From NCBI GenBank assembly GCA_030847615.1, contig JAUMIR010000001.1, forward strand, positions 377,624,687 through 377,688,686: a stretch of DNA of 64,000 nucleotides. Reading direction: 5' to 3'. The translations under genes were made by a program, and so were the position numbers. Below are positions 1-9,082 of the stretch, one piece after another. This DNA comes from Gambelia wislizenii. Lineage: Eukaryota > Chordata > Lepidosauria > Squamata > Crotaphytidae. The first letter of the stretch is position 1. Each line of letters opens with the position of its first letter. The notes under the pieces were generated by a model that worked only from the letters and a program-made list of their open reading frames with translations, did no database searches and was not told the origin of the DNA.

Positions 1-191
1 AGAGCCAATGAATGGCAAATTACGGTATGTCTGAGGTTAAACTTTTGGAATAAAGAAAGTTTACTTCTATTATGGACAGGAGAACTTAGAAAAGTTACTT
101 CTTGCATTACAACCCTCAGAATCCCTAAGGCAGTATGGTCTACTGAGTATGGAATTTGTAATCCAAAAAGAACTTCTTTTCCGCCTTTAGA
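1..191. other. Unassigned AT-rich sequence
   Basis: No convincing reading frame, RNA gene or repeat family is visible here. Confidence 0.5.

Positions 192-234
<43 letters not shown>
192..234. repeat. (ATT)n microsatellite
   Basis: A near-perfect run of ATT units. It lies directly at the 3' end of an antisense SINE or L2-like tail and is probably that element's 3' simple-repeat tail. Confidence 0.9.
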
Positions 235-235
<1 letters not shown>

Positions 236-360
236 TAGTTATTTATACCCCGCTCTTCAGCTACAAGGCTATCAGAGCGGCTTACAAATTGTTTTAAGCA
301 ATAGCTATTTACACATCTACACTGCATTAAACAGTTTCCAATGTGTGTTAGCTAGATTTT
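235..360 (-). mobile_element. 3' tail of a SINE with L2-like end (antisense)
   Basis: On the minus strand it reads as a tail of the type gtaagccgctctgatagcc ... ggggtataaataa, the usual end of L2-mobilised elements. The same sequence recurs almost base for base at 43861-44000 inside a longer SINE, so this is a 5'-truncated copy of the same family. No internal promoter is retained. Confidence 0.65.
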
Positions 361-388
361 AGGCATATTTTTTCTGAGTCATCTCAGA

Positions 389-389
389 T

Positions 390-428
<39 letters not shown>

Positions 429-441
429 TAGATATAGATAG
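389..441. repeat. (GATA)n microsatellite
   Basis: A run of GATA tetranucleotides with a few GATATA interruptions. Confidence 0.95.
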
Positions 442-2870
442 GTATGTATGGTGGCTTATGAAACTTTTTTTTTTTTACTTCTTGCTTCTCAGAAGCAAAG
501 TCCCTGTGTACCCTATGCACCTCCTGCTACCTGAGGAGAGATTTTTGGAGGGACTGAGTTGCACGATGTCTGTCCCTTCATCTGCTTCTGACTGTTCATG
601 ACATTGGGTACAATACATATGCTGATGTCATTTTCCTCCTTCTTGTGTTGCTAGCATTTGTTTGTTTTTAAAATTGTGAATCCAGTAGCAGAGTTCACTG
701 GAGGCTTTCCCTGCTGATCACTAAAAATTGATTTCTGGTCACAATGTGGCAACCAGTGTTATGACTTCTGAGCTGTACAAGTATTTAGTGAAGTCTGATG
801 CAGAGACATTGGGGTCTTCTGGAGGAACAAGTTAATTATTATCAATTAATGTCATAACTCAGCTGATGTCTGAAAGCCACCAGATATTAGCTGCTTCATT
901 GGGTTGCCCTTTGTCCATGTTGCCCTTTCATGTCTTACAGAACACTGCTAAATAGCAATCTAATACCAGCATCCTTTTCTTTGATACAAACCAGACATAA
1001 TTCCTGCCAAGTGTGTTGTAACAGGATCTGCTCATCAGTTAACTCCTGGTTTAGTAACATATGAGGTTGCTTCTACAGAAGGCTTTTTGGCTGAGTTTCT
1101 AAGACCCCAGTTGCTTAGGTTACGATGAGTAGGAGGTAGGGCAGCAGTGTTGCCAAAAAAGCAAGGAAGTTTCAAATTCTATCACTGTTTAAAGAACTTG
1201 TTCATCTTTTTGTTTTTATTGCACCATTTTTGAACAACTCAAAAATATGCAGTATTTAATCTGTAGCAATTTATGACATCATTATATCAATCTAGTTGTA
1301 GTTCCTTTACCACACAACTGGGATGTAGGTCTCCCTAGGATATTGTTCTTGAAATTGATTTTTTTCTTTCTTCTTGGTCATTTCCTTTCTGCTTGCTTTC
1401 TTATAAACCCCTTTTTCCCTGTTCTTTCCCTCATTTATCAGAGGAATCAGTCTTTCTGTATTGATTCATTTCGACCTGTGTCTGGAGGCAAAGGGAATCA
1501 AATTAACTAATATTTTACTTTTGCATGAGATTAATGCTAATGCTTACAAAGAGGGAAATACATTCCCCTGATTTAATTTTCATTCTCTGGTTGGTTCTCA
1601 ATGATTTAATTTTGCAGAGGGTTCTCTCTCTGCTTATTGTCTTTTGAGCTCATATTGGGGAATTAGAGATGAAAAACTCCTATTATGCTGTCTTGCAAGT
1701 GCTGAATTGTTCGCAGTGCTATCATCTTGAGTGCTTGTCCATTCTAATTTTAAATAACTCAAGCAGTGAGACTGTGTAATTTCCTCCTGGAGACTGTTGC
1801 TCTGTGTAATCAATGTTAGTGACAGGAATTTTCCATGATATACAGCCTACAGTTCCTGGCCTTTAATCGGACTCATGCCTGGACAGGAAAAGGCCTCTAA
1901 ACAGGAGCTTATGATGCTTCCTCATGAAGAGGGTGATGTCCATCCAAATCTAGTTGTGACATAATCACACCTCATATCTAGAGTTTCTCATAGTGATTTG
2001 CAAGTACTTGTGGAATTAGATGCCCTGAGTTGCTGAGCACCCAGTACCTTTAAATCATTCTAGGATTTGCTTTCGTTTTATGGAGTACATAACCCTCTTT
2101 GTCTTGCTATACCTCTCACCAGTTTTCCATAAACGGTGGCATATTTGTAATAGTTTGGGTGCTTAAAAATCCCTTTCTTAGCTTATTATAATATTTATAC
2201 TTTTTTGTATAATTTATTTTTATTCATTTATAATAATAAAATACATAACAATTCCATTTTGTGGTTGACAGTCTCCACAAAATGACAAGTAACAATAATA
2301 TTTTCAACATATATGGTGATAAGAAAAAATAAATAACTACAACAACACAAACAAACAAGGATAAATATTAAAAGAAAAAAAAATGCTGTTATATATGTCT
2401 GGTATGCAGTTTCTTAATATATGATTCAGTTTGGTTGTGCTAAACTTTGTACAGTGCATTTATATGATACAGTACAGGAGTTACCATGGTACAGTACAGG
2501 AATTAACATCTTAATTCTCCAGAATATAATATTTATACTTTTTAAGCACTTTATTGAACTAAAAACATACATGTTTTGTTTGACATTTGCCAAACTCTGT
2601 CTTCTCAGTTGTGTCATTCAAAGTATTAGCATATTCCCAGCAGGATGATTCATTGTTCCACACCACCATATATCGTTGTCTATGTATAAGTTGAAGAATA
2701 CTCATTCAGAACTCCTGCAGCATGGCATCATGATTGCACTTTTTGGCCACTTTTCCTGTGAAAGTGAATTTGTGGGGCTGGTGCTGTACATTAAGCAAAA
2801 TGGTGATTCACTGCAGGCTGGAGTCATATACTGGCTTCTATCTACAAAGCAATAAGTTAAAAAGTATTTA
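442..2870. other. Unassigned sequence upstream of the DIRS element
   Basis: About 2.4 kb of AT-rich DNA. The few reading frames are below 80 codons and lie in AT-rich sequence. I recognise no repeat family. The base composition changes sharply at 2871, where the GC-rich DIRS element begins. Confidence 0.5.
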
Positions 2871-3017
2871 CATTCTCTGAGGGAGGGGTGATGCGGTTCC
2901 TTTACATCTGGGTTTCGTCAGTCACCGCCCAGGTGTAGCAGGAAGTTACATTAAGCCTCTTCATATTCAAATTTCTTTGTCTTCATCTCCTCCATCCTGG
3001 AGTCACGAGGCCAGTTC
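2871..3017 (+). repeat. DIRS left inverted terminal repeat
   Basis: About 147 bp, starting cattctctgaggg and ending ccagttc. It matches the reverse complement of 9083-9230 with only a few differences clustered near the outer end. Its first 40 nt (2871-2910) are exactly complementary to 8863-8902. Confidence 0.93.
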
Positions 3018-3304
3018 TAACTTCCTGCTTCGCCCAGTAGGTAGCTGAGAAATCTCCTCCGTCTGGAATTTCTATCTCCACCTTTATTCTTTTTACTTTC
3101 TTGTTCCTTTACCTACCTTTTTCCTTCTCCAGGCATTGCTGCTTTTCAGCCCTTGCCTTTCTCCTTTTGAATTTCCCGCCTATTTAAAAAAAAAAAAAAT
3201 CCTCTCCTCTCTCCGTGCGGCTGCTCAGTCGGCTCCAGCCTGCTGCTCCTCTCTCTCTTCCCCCCTCCCACCTCTCTCCTTACTGTTTTCTTTTCTCCGA
3301 GGCC

Positions 3305-5893
3305 ATGCAGGCCCAGGAGATTCCCCAGCAGGCGGGGAAGGACTCCGGAGTGGCCGGGGATGCGATTCTCGACCGCGGCCACTCCGAGGATGCGGAGAGC
3401 GCTGCTGAGGGAGCCGCGGTCGCCATTGCTGCCGCTGCCGGCTCCCATGTGGGCGTCCCTCAGAGGGACGCGGCCCGGAAGGCACACCAGGCCATCGTGA
3501 CTGGGAAAGCCTCCGATGGCCAAGCAGCAGCCAAGCCATGGAAGAGGCCAGCACAGCCCAGGAAGAAGCTGGCCTCCGATGCCTCCAGCGGGACCGCGAT
3601 GGAACCTCCGGCCCTATGGAGTGCTTGGCACGCGCCAGGTGCCTGCTGCCAGGACTGGCCAGGGGCAGGAGCCCCTAGGAAGGTACAAGGGGCCCTTGGG
3701 GGGAGCGGGGACGAACTGCCCCTTCCCCCACGCATCGTGCCCTCCCTGCTTTTGGGGACGGCACGTATTCTACCCCCCTGGAGGCCAAACGGAGCGCAGG
3801 AGGGGGAAGGGGAGAGCGAGGACTCGCGCTCCCATGCGGAGCCCTCACCATCCACCGGGCCCCAAGCAACCGCCGCAGCTGCCTCGGGGGAGGGGGGCAC
3901 ACCGCATGGGGAACCCCATTCGCTGTCTGACCCCACTCCAGGAAGCAGCCAGGCCCTACCCCAACCGAGCCAACCACCACAAAGCCTGGGCATGGAGGAG
4001 CAGGCCTTACAGGCCCCAACTCCTCAAGCACCCCCCCCACAGGCCCTGGCCTCCCAACCTCCACTCCTCCCGACCTTGCCTGCCCAGGTGCCACCCCAGC
4101 AACACCAGCTGCCCTTGGTGCTCCAACCAATGCCTCAGCAGGCAGTACCTATCCAGGCGCAGCAACCGTTGGTTTACCAGGCCCTGCCGCCACAGGGGCC
4201 GGTGAACCAGACCCTGGGCTTGGGTAACCAAAATCAGGTTTTCCTCCCACCAGTGGTCCAGCCTCAGCCTATGCAGGCGGTGGGTTTTCAGGCACAGCCC
4301 TACCAGGCCCCAGTCCTTCAGGCCCCGCCTCTCCAGGCACCCACGGGCCATACCAGCCAAAAACACCATGGCATCCCAGTGTTTTACGATCACTCTAGCG
4401 GGGAAGAGTCCGACATCGAGGGGTTGGCCGCTCACCCACCCAAGGCCAGGGGAGCTAGACCCACACAGCGGGGGGGTCGTAGAAAGCGTAAGGGCGCCAT
4501 TAAGGCAGCCCTACAGCTACTCTCAAAGGCATTGCTCTCAGACGAGGATTCGTCAGAAGAGCCTGGCACGAGCGCCTCAACCTCGGGGGTTCCCCCTAAG
4601 GACCAGGCGAACAACGCGCAGTCCCAGCAGCCAGCAGGACCGGGCAAGGCAAAAGCTAAGTCCGCGTCCAAGGGCCCTAGGGACCCATTAAGAGGCACAG
4701 ATGTCCCGGCCAAGAAGAGGAAGGATCCTCCCTCCACCCACTCTTCTGCAGAGTCCCTACCTCCCTCGGATGAGGAGCGCGCCCTCACCGACGTCGTCAG
4801 GGCGTCTGGGACCCACGACGATGTAATCCTAACCGACAAGGAAGAAGGAGAAATCTCTGATTCCGAGTTTGCAGACCAGGACCAATCGGATCGCCTTTTC
4901 CAAGGAGAGTGGTATGTTTCCCTCCTTACTAGGGTGATGGCAACACTAGAAATTACTCCTACAGACACAGACCAAGCTCCATCGACATCGTCGTCCAACG
5001 AGAAGGTCGCTGCAGTGATGCGCACCTCACGCCCAAAGAAGCCGGAGCTTCCCTTCCCAGAGGCCTTCTGGTCCCTGGTAACTGACGAATGGGAAAAACC
5101 CTCAATGGGAAGGCGGGGCACCACTGTGGCTCAGAAATACTACAACACCACTCAACGCTTTCTGGACCTCCTAAAGCCCCCAGTGGTCGACAATCCTGTC
5201 GCGTCCCTCGTCTCCAATTGTCTGGCTCCTAAGGAAGGAGAGGGCTCTCTCCGGGACCCAGACGAAAAAAGAACCGACGCAGCCATCAAGAAGGCCCACG
5301 ACTCCGCGGCATGCGGGGTCAGATCCACGCTGGCAATATCGCTTTTTTCCAGAGCGGCGATAGTGTGGCTGCAAGAGCTCATGGAGATCCAGGAGCTCGA
5401 TCCAAACGTGCTGCACAAGTCTCTGCTTAGATTCCTGCGTACCTTCTTCTTCATAGCCGACGCGGCACAGGACGCCATGATTTTTTCCGCCCGTGCGATC
5501 GGGGCCCTCACGCTGGCCAGGAGATCAGTCTGGCTAAAGCACTGGCAGGTGGATACTCCTACCAGGGCAGCATTGGCCTCAGCGGCCTTTAAGGGCCTTA
5601 AACTGTTTGGGGAAGAGGCCCTAAAAGGTATCCTAGTCGAGACAAAGGACAAAAAGTTGGCCATGCCCTCCACACTCAAGAAGCCAGACAAGAAGAGCGG
5701 CAGACGACCCTTTCAGACTTCTCGTCCCTTTCGTTCCTTTCGGGGATTCGGGAAGCAGCGAAACTACAACTCCTTTCGCCCACCATGGGTTAAGCCAAAC
5801 TACGTCATCAGACAGAACACTGGACCGCAGCCCAACAACAGCAGAAGGGGAGGCTCCAACGCCCAGCGTGGAGGCTCGCGACAACAATCCTGA
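3305..5893 (+). CDS. DIRS Gag-like protein (ORF1), 862 aa
   Basis: Putative structural or nucleic-acid-binding protein of the DIRS element. I chose the ATG at 3305 because the upstream open stretch (from 3215) begins with GTG, not ATG, and 3305 follows a gaggcc context. The first third is low complexity. A proline- and glutamine-rich block covers roughly residues 220-350, and acidic serine-rich patches (e.g. SDEDSSEEPG) lie near residue 415. A more globular, hydrophobic segment spans about 560-780 and is the likely conserved Gag core. The C-terminus (about 795-862) is rich in arginine, glycine and serine, suggesting RNA binding. No CCHC zinc knuckle is visible, which is normal for this class. 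The frame ends in UCC UGA C, and a +1 shift there enters the reverse transcriptase frame. Function is inferred from position. Confidence 0.88.
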   Translation: MQAQEIPQQAGKDSGVAGDAILDRGHSEDAESAAEGAAVAIAAAAGSHVGVPQRDAARKAHQAIVTGKASDGQAAAKPWKRPAQPRKKLASDASSGTAMEPPALWSAWHAPGACCQDWPGAGAPRKVQGALGGSGDELPLPPRIVPSLLLGTARILPPWRPNGAQEGEGESEDSRSHAEPSPSTGPQATAAAASGEGGTPHGEPHSLSDPTPGSSQALPQPSQPPQSLGMEEQALQAPTPQAPPPQALASQPPLLPTLPAQVPPQQHQLPLVLQPMPQQAVPIQAQQPLVYQALPPQGPVNQTLGLGNQNQVFLPPVVQPQPMQAVGFQAQPYQAPVLQAPPLQAPTGHTSQKHHGIPVFYDHSSGEESDIEGLAAHPPKARGARPTQRGGRRKRKGAIKAALQLLSKALLSDEDSSEEPGTSASTSGVPPKDQANNAQSQQPAGPGKAKAKSASKGPRDPLRGTDVPAKKRKDPPSTHSSAESLPPSDEERALTDVVRASGTHDDVILTDKEEGEISDSEFADQDQSDRLFQGEWYVSLLTRVMATLEITPTDTDQAPSTSSSNEKVAAVMRTSRPKKPELPFPEAFWSLVTDEWEKPSMGRRGTTVAQKYYNTTQRFLDLLKPPVVDNPVASLVSNCLAPKEGEGSLRDPDEKRTDAAIKKAHDSAACGVRSTLAISLFSRAAIVWLQELMEIQELDPNVLHKSLLRFLRTFFFIADAAQDAMIFSARAIGALTLARRSVWLKHWQVDTPTRAALASAAFKGLKLFGEEALKGILVETKDKKLAMPSTLKKPDKKSGRRPFQTSRPFRSFRGFGKQRNYNSFRPPWVKPNYVIRQNTGPQPNNSRRGGSNAQRGGSRQQS

Positions 5894-5894
5894 C
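5888..5894 (+). promoter_or_regulatory. Candidate +1 recoding site (UCC UGA C) at the Gag stop
   Basis: The last Gag sense codon is TCC (5888-5890) and the stop is TGA (5891-5893), followed by C. Skipping one base makes the next codon GAC at 5892, which is exactly in the frame of the reverse transcriptase. UCC-UGA is the conserved shift site of eukaryotic antizyme mRNAs, and UGA followed by C is a leaky stop context. The reverse transcriptase frame has no early ATG before its conserved domain, so recoding is needed or likely. The sequence match is direct; its use is inference. Confidence 0.55.
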
Positions 5895-7781
5895 TCGGGG
5901 TCGCCCCCAGTGGGCGGCCGCCTCAGTCTGTTCCTGCAGCTTTGGTCGAACTCGACAACGGACAGGTGGGTCGTCTCAACAATCACCCACGGGTACAAAA
6001 TCGAGTTCGACTCAAGGCCAAGGGGCAGATTTCTCCCAGCCCCAATACCCAAAGACCCAAAGAAGGCGAGAGACCTGACGACAGCCATATCTCACCTAAG
6101 ACACATAGCAGCCATAGAAGAGGTACCACCCTCTCAGCGCTTCTTAGGCGTGTACTCCTTCTTCTTCACAGTACCAAAGAAGGATGGCAGCCAGAGGTCC
6201 ATCCTGGACCTAAAATACACCAACAGACACATCACATACAGAAAGTTCCGGATGGAGACGCTTACATCCATAAGGGAGGCGCTCCAACCAGGAGACTTTC
6301 TAGCCTCACTCGATCTCTCCGATGCGTATATGCACATCATGATCCACGAGGACAGCAGACAATACCTCCGCTTTGCATTCGGGGATCAACACTTCCAGTT
6401 CAGGGCCCTTCCATTTGGTCTGGCCTCAGCACCAAGGGTCTTCACCAAGGTCCTGGTCACCCTAATCGCCAACCTGAGGGCACAGGGAATCCACCTGTAC
6501 CCATATTTGGACGACATCTTACTGCGTGCGTCCTCTCTGAACAAAGCAGGGAGAGACCTGCAGACCACAATTCACTACCTGCAGGCCCATGGTTTTCTGG
6601 TGAACTTCAAAAAGAGCAGCCTGTCTCCTGCCCGCACCATCGTCCACCTGGGTGTGGAAATAGACACACAACGTTCCAAGATCACCCTGTCCAAGGAGCG
6701 ACAGGAGGTCCTCCTACGGGAAGTTCGCACTGTTCGTTTACTAAGGAAGGTACCACTGTCCCTACTAGCCAGACTCCTCGGCCTTATGATATCAGCCTTT
6801 GGGGTTGTGCCTTGGGCAAGGTTCCACTCCAGACCCCTGCAGAACTTCCTGATGCCTTACCAAAAGGAGATCGCATTGAGGAAGTCCCCTCTCCTTCTCC
6901 TCCCACAGCATGTGAAGGATTCGCTGGCCTGGTGGTCTCAGATGAAGACAGTCAGCAAGGGTTCTCCGTTCACAGTACCCCAGGCGATCCTGGTCACCTC
7001 CGATGCGAGCCTACGGGGCTGGGGAGCACACTGTCAGGGACAAGTGACGCAAGGGATTTGGAGCCCACAGGAAAAGACGCACAGCATCAACTGGTTGGAG
7101 CTACGAGCGGCTCGCTTGGCCCTGCAACACTTCACCCCAGTCCTGAGGGGTCAACACGTCATGGTGATGACGGACAACACTACAGCCCGAACGTACATAG
7201 CGAAACAAGGAGGTTCGAGATCCCGGTCCCTGCAACAGGAAGCGGATCTCATCTTCCTCTGGGCCGAACGGACGGTGCAGTCCCTTGCGGCTCAGTACCT
7301 GCAGGGGGAATGCTATCAACAAGCGGACTACCTGAGCAGATACTCGGTTCTACCCGGAGAGTGGGAGCTAAACGACGACGTGTTCACTCAGGTCCAGGCC
7401 AGGTTCGGCCAGCTGGAGGTGGACATGTTCGCGACAAGATCAAACGCCAAGCTGGACAGGTTCTTCGCCAGGTTCTTTCACCACAACGCCGAAGGCACGG
7501 ACGCCCTACGATCCCCTTGGCCGGCCGGTCTCCTATACCTGTTTCCCCCACTTCCCCTCATAGGGAAAGTCTGTCGGAAGATTCGCCAGGAGAAGGCACA
7601 AGTGGTCCTGATAGCGCCACATTGGCCGAGGCGCCCCTGGTTCTCCGAGTTGATGGACATGAGGGTTCAGAGCCAGTGGCGTCTACCTCAGAGACCCGAC
7701 CTTCTTCATCAGGGTCCGATCCTCCACCCAGATCCAAGCTGGTTACAACTGACAGCCTGGAGATTGAGCGGCAAGCCCTAA
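5892..7781 (+). CDS. DIRS reverse transcriptase - RNase H - DNA methyltransferase-like polyprotein
   Basis: The frame is uninterrupted for about 629 codons. The RT domain covers about 6040-6850. It includes LDLSDAY (near 6310), ALPFGLASAP (near 6400) and the catalytic YLDD at 6504-6515. RNase H follows at about 6985-7330, with TSDASLRGWG, an ELRAA helix and a TDNTTA motif carrying the acidic catalytic residues. The C-terminal part (about 7370-7700) contains DMFATRSNAKL, LLYLFPPLPLI and a LIAPHWPRRPWF motif, typical of the putative Dam-type N6-adenine methyltransferase domain of DIRS elements. The start given is the first codon after the presumed +1 shift at the Gag stop. The open frame extends slightly upstream into Gag (at least to 5868) without an ATG. 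The first in-frame ATG is near 6250, already inside the RT fold. It overlaps the recombinase frame throughout. Confidence 0.93.
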   Translation, partial: DSGSPPVGGRLSLFLQLWSNSTTDRWVVSTITHGYKIEFDSRPRGRFLPAPIPKDPKKARDLTTAISHLRHIAAIEEVPPSQRFLGVYSFFFTVPKKDGSQRSILDLKYTNRHITYRKFRMETLTSIREALQPGDFLASLDLSDAYMHIMIHEDSRQYLRFAFGDQHFQFRALPFGLASAPRVFTKVLVTLIANLRAQGIHLYPYLDDILLRASSLNKAGRDLQTTIHYLQAHGFLVNFKKSSLSPARTIVHLGVEIDTQRSKITLSKERQEVLLREVRTVRLLRKVPLSLLARLLGLMISAFGVVPWARFHSRPLQNFLMPYQKEIALRKSPLLLLPQHVKDSLAWWSQMKTVSKGSPFTVPQAILVTSDASLRGWGAHCQGQVTQGIWSPQEKTHSINWLELRAARLALQHFTPVLRGQHVMVMTDNTTARTYIAKQGGSRSRSLQQEADLIFLWAERTVQSLAAQYLQGECYQQADYLSRYSVLPGEWELNDDVFTQVQARFGQLEVDMFATRSNAKLDRFFARFFHHNAEGTDALRSPWPAGLLYLFPPLPLIGKVCRKIRQEKAQVVLIAPHWPRRPWFSELMDMRVQSQWRLPQRPDLLHQGPILHPDPSWLQLTAWRLSGKP

Positions 7782-8809
7782 GAGAACATGGATACGACGA
7801 TTCAGTCATTAGTACCCTTCTTTCCTCTAGGCGCGTGTCCACCAGGAGGATCTATGAAGCTACATGGCGAGCCTTCAAGAGATGGTGTGCCCCTCGCCAA
7901 TTGATCGCTGAAGAAGCTTCGGTGAAACACATCCTGGCATTCTTACAGAAAGGCCTCGAGGCGGGCTTACGACCAAATACCCTGAAGAGACAGGTGGCCG
8001 CTCTGTCGGCCTTCCTCACAGCACAGGACGGAAACCGCCTCTCATCGCACCCCCATATCAGGCGTTTCCTCAGGGGTGCCTCGATAGTTTCACCCCCGGT
8101 GCGGCACAGGTTTCCGTCGTGGAACCTCTCCCTAGTCCTCAGGCAACTCATGAAGCACCCGTTTGAACCGTTGCGCACAGTTTCCCTTAGAATTCTCACC
8201 ATCAAGGTTGCCTTCCTAGTGGCCATCACCTCAGCGCGAAGAGTGTCGGAGTTGGCCTCTCTGTCAATTAGGGAACACCTGTGTTCCTTTACCAAGGATG
8301 TAGTGACCCTACACCCAGACCCGTCATTCAAACCAAAGGTAGTCTCCGAGTTCCATGTCTCGCAGCCCTTGATTCTGCCCTCCTTTTGCCCTGACCCTTC
8401 GCACCCGAAGGAGAAGCTCTGGCATAACTTGGACGTCAGGAGGGCCCTGAAGATCTACATTAGACATACTGCCCCCATCAGACGTTGCGACGCCCTATTC
8501 GTCTCTTTCTCTCAGACAGCCATAGGGTCCAGAGCTTCGCAGAAGACCATTGCTTCCTGGATCAGGGCTTGTATCTTCGAGGCCTATGACTCAGCTAGGC
8601 TTCCCAGACCTTCAGGGGTCACGGCACATTCGACTAGGTCAGCCGCGACATCCGCGGTCTTCTCCACTAACGCTTCCCTGGTAGAAATCTGCAGGGCAGC
8701 AACCTGGAGCACACCGTCCACCTTCATTAGACACTATAAGGTGGATAAGTTCCGTTCCGCCGAGGCGAACTTCGGTCGGAGGGTGCTCCAGGAGGTGCTC
8801 AGAGACTGA
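5894..8809 (+). CDS. DIRS tyrosine recombinase (recognisable part about 7740-8809)
   Basis: The recombinase inserts the circular DNA copy. The core-binding domain starts near SVISTLLSSRRVSTRRIYEA (about 7800). The catalytic domain shows the expected tetrad pieces: arginine in TSARRVSELA (8236-8241), the HxxR box HSTR (8627-8638), and the nucleophile tyrosine in IRHYKVDKF (8735-8737). The frame is the same as Gag and is open without interruption from the base after the Gag stop, so its first 1.9 kb overlaps the RT frame. There is no ATG near the start of the conserved part. Expression could be by readthrough of the Gag UGA, by -1 shift from the RT frame, or from a spliced or internal start. 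The coordinates give the whole open frame; the first about 620 codons may not be a real protein. Confidence 0.88.
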   Translation, partial: LGVAPSGRPPQSVPAALVELDNGQVGRLNNHPRVQNRVRLKAKGQISPSPNTQRPKEGERPDDSHISPKTHSSHRRGTTLSALLRRVLLLLHSTKEGWQPEVHPGPKIHQQTHHIQKVPDGDAYIHKGGAPTRRLSSLTRSLRCVYAHHDPRGQQTIPPLCIRGSTLPVQGPSIWSGLSTKGLHQGPGHPNRQPEGTGNPPVPIFGRHLTACVLSEQSRERPADHNSLPAGPWFSGELQKEQPVSCPHHRPPGCGNRHTTFQDHPVQGATGGPPTGSSHCSFTKEGTTVPTSQTPRPYDISLWGCALGKVPLQTPAELPDALPKGDRIEEVPSPSPPTACEGFAGLVVSDEDSQQGFSVHSTPGDPGHLRCEPTGLGSTLSGTSDARDLEPTGKDAQHQLVGATSGSLGPATLHPSPEGSTRHGDDGQHYSPNVHSETRRFEIPVPATGSGSHLPLGRTDGAVPCGSVPAGGMLSTSGLPEQILGSTRRVGAKRRRVHSGPGQVRPAGGGHVRDKIKRQAGQVLRQVLSPQRRRHGRPTIPLAGRSPIPVSPTSPHRESLSEDSPGEGTSGPDSATLAEAPLVLRVDGHEGSEPVASTSETRPSSSGSDPPPRSKLVTTDSLEIERQALREHGYDDSVISTLLSSRRVSTRRIYEATWRAFKRWCAPRQLIAEEASVKHILAFLQKGLEAGLRPNTLKRQVAALSAFLTAQDGNRLSSHPHIRRFLRGASIVSPPVRHRFPSWNLSLVLRQLMKHPFEPLRTVSLRILTIKVAFLVAITSARRVSELASLSIREHLCSFTKDVVTLHPDPSFKPKVVSEFHVSQPLILPSFCPDPSHPKEKLWHNLDVRRALKIYIRHTAPIRRCDALFVSFSQTAIGSRASQKTIASWIRACIFEAYDSARLPRPSGVTAHSTRSAATSAVFSTNASLVEICRAATWSTPSTFIRHYKVDKFRSAEANFGRRVLQEVLRD

Positions 8810-8862
8810 GTCCGCCAATCCCGCAGTCACTCCCGCCCTATTAAGTCAGCTTGGGCACGTCC

Positions 8863-8963
8863 CAGATGTAAAGGAACCGCATCACCCCTCCCTCAGAGAA
8901 TGCCACATTGGTTACTTACCGTGAAGGTGCATTCTTGAGGGAGTGGGGTGATGCGGGTCCTTT
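8863..8963 (+). repeat. DIRS internal complementary region
   Basis: Positions 8863-8902 are the exact reverse complement of the left end (2871-2910). Positions 8903-8963 are the exact reverse complement of the right end (9197-9257). The two parts abut with no spacer, so this block stores the sequence of the circle junction and can template completion of the ends during replication. It lies 54 nt after the recombinase stop. Confidence 0.95.
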
Positions 8964-9082
8964 CCCCGCCCAGTGACTGCGTGCGTTTTTCCTTACATGG
9001 CGGTACCCTTATTATTTAGCGCTGCTTAATGTTATTTGACTTAAACGATTTCTTTAGTCCTTACAGGGCTTTGCTAGTCAGT

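Noticed and set aside
389..441. CRISPR-like array
   Set aside because: A plain GATA microsatellite with no spacers, in a vertebrate genome.
2421..2648. Overlapping plus- and minus-strand frames of 63-75 codons
   Set aside because: Short, AT-rich, no homology or signal features; consistent with chance.
3146..5691. Several long minus-strand and alternate-frame ORFs over the DIRS Gag region
   Set aside because: They mirror the GC-rich, low-complexity Gag coding sequence, have no recognisable domains and begin at non-ATG codons in several cases.
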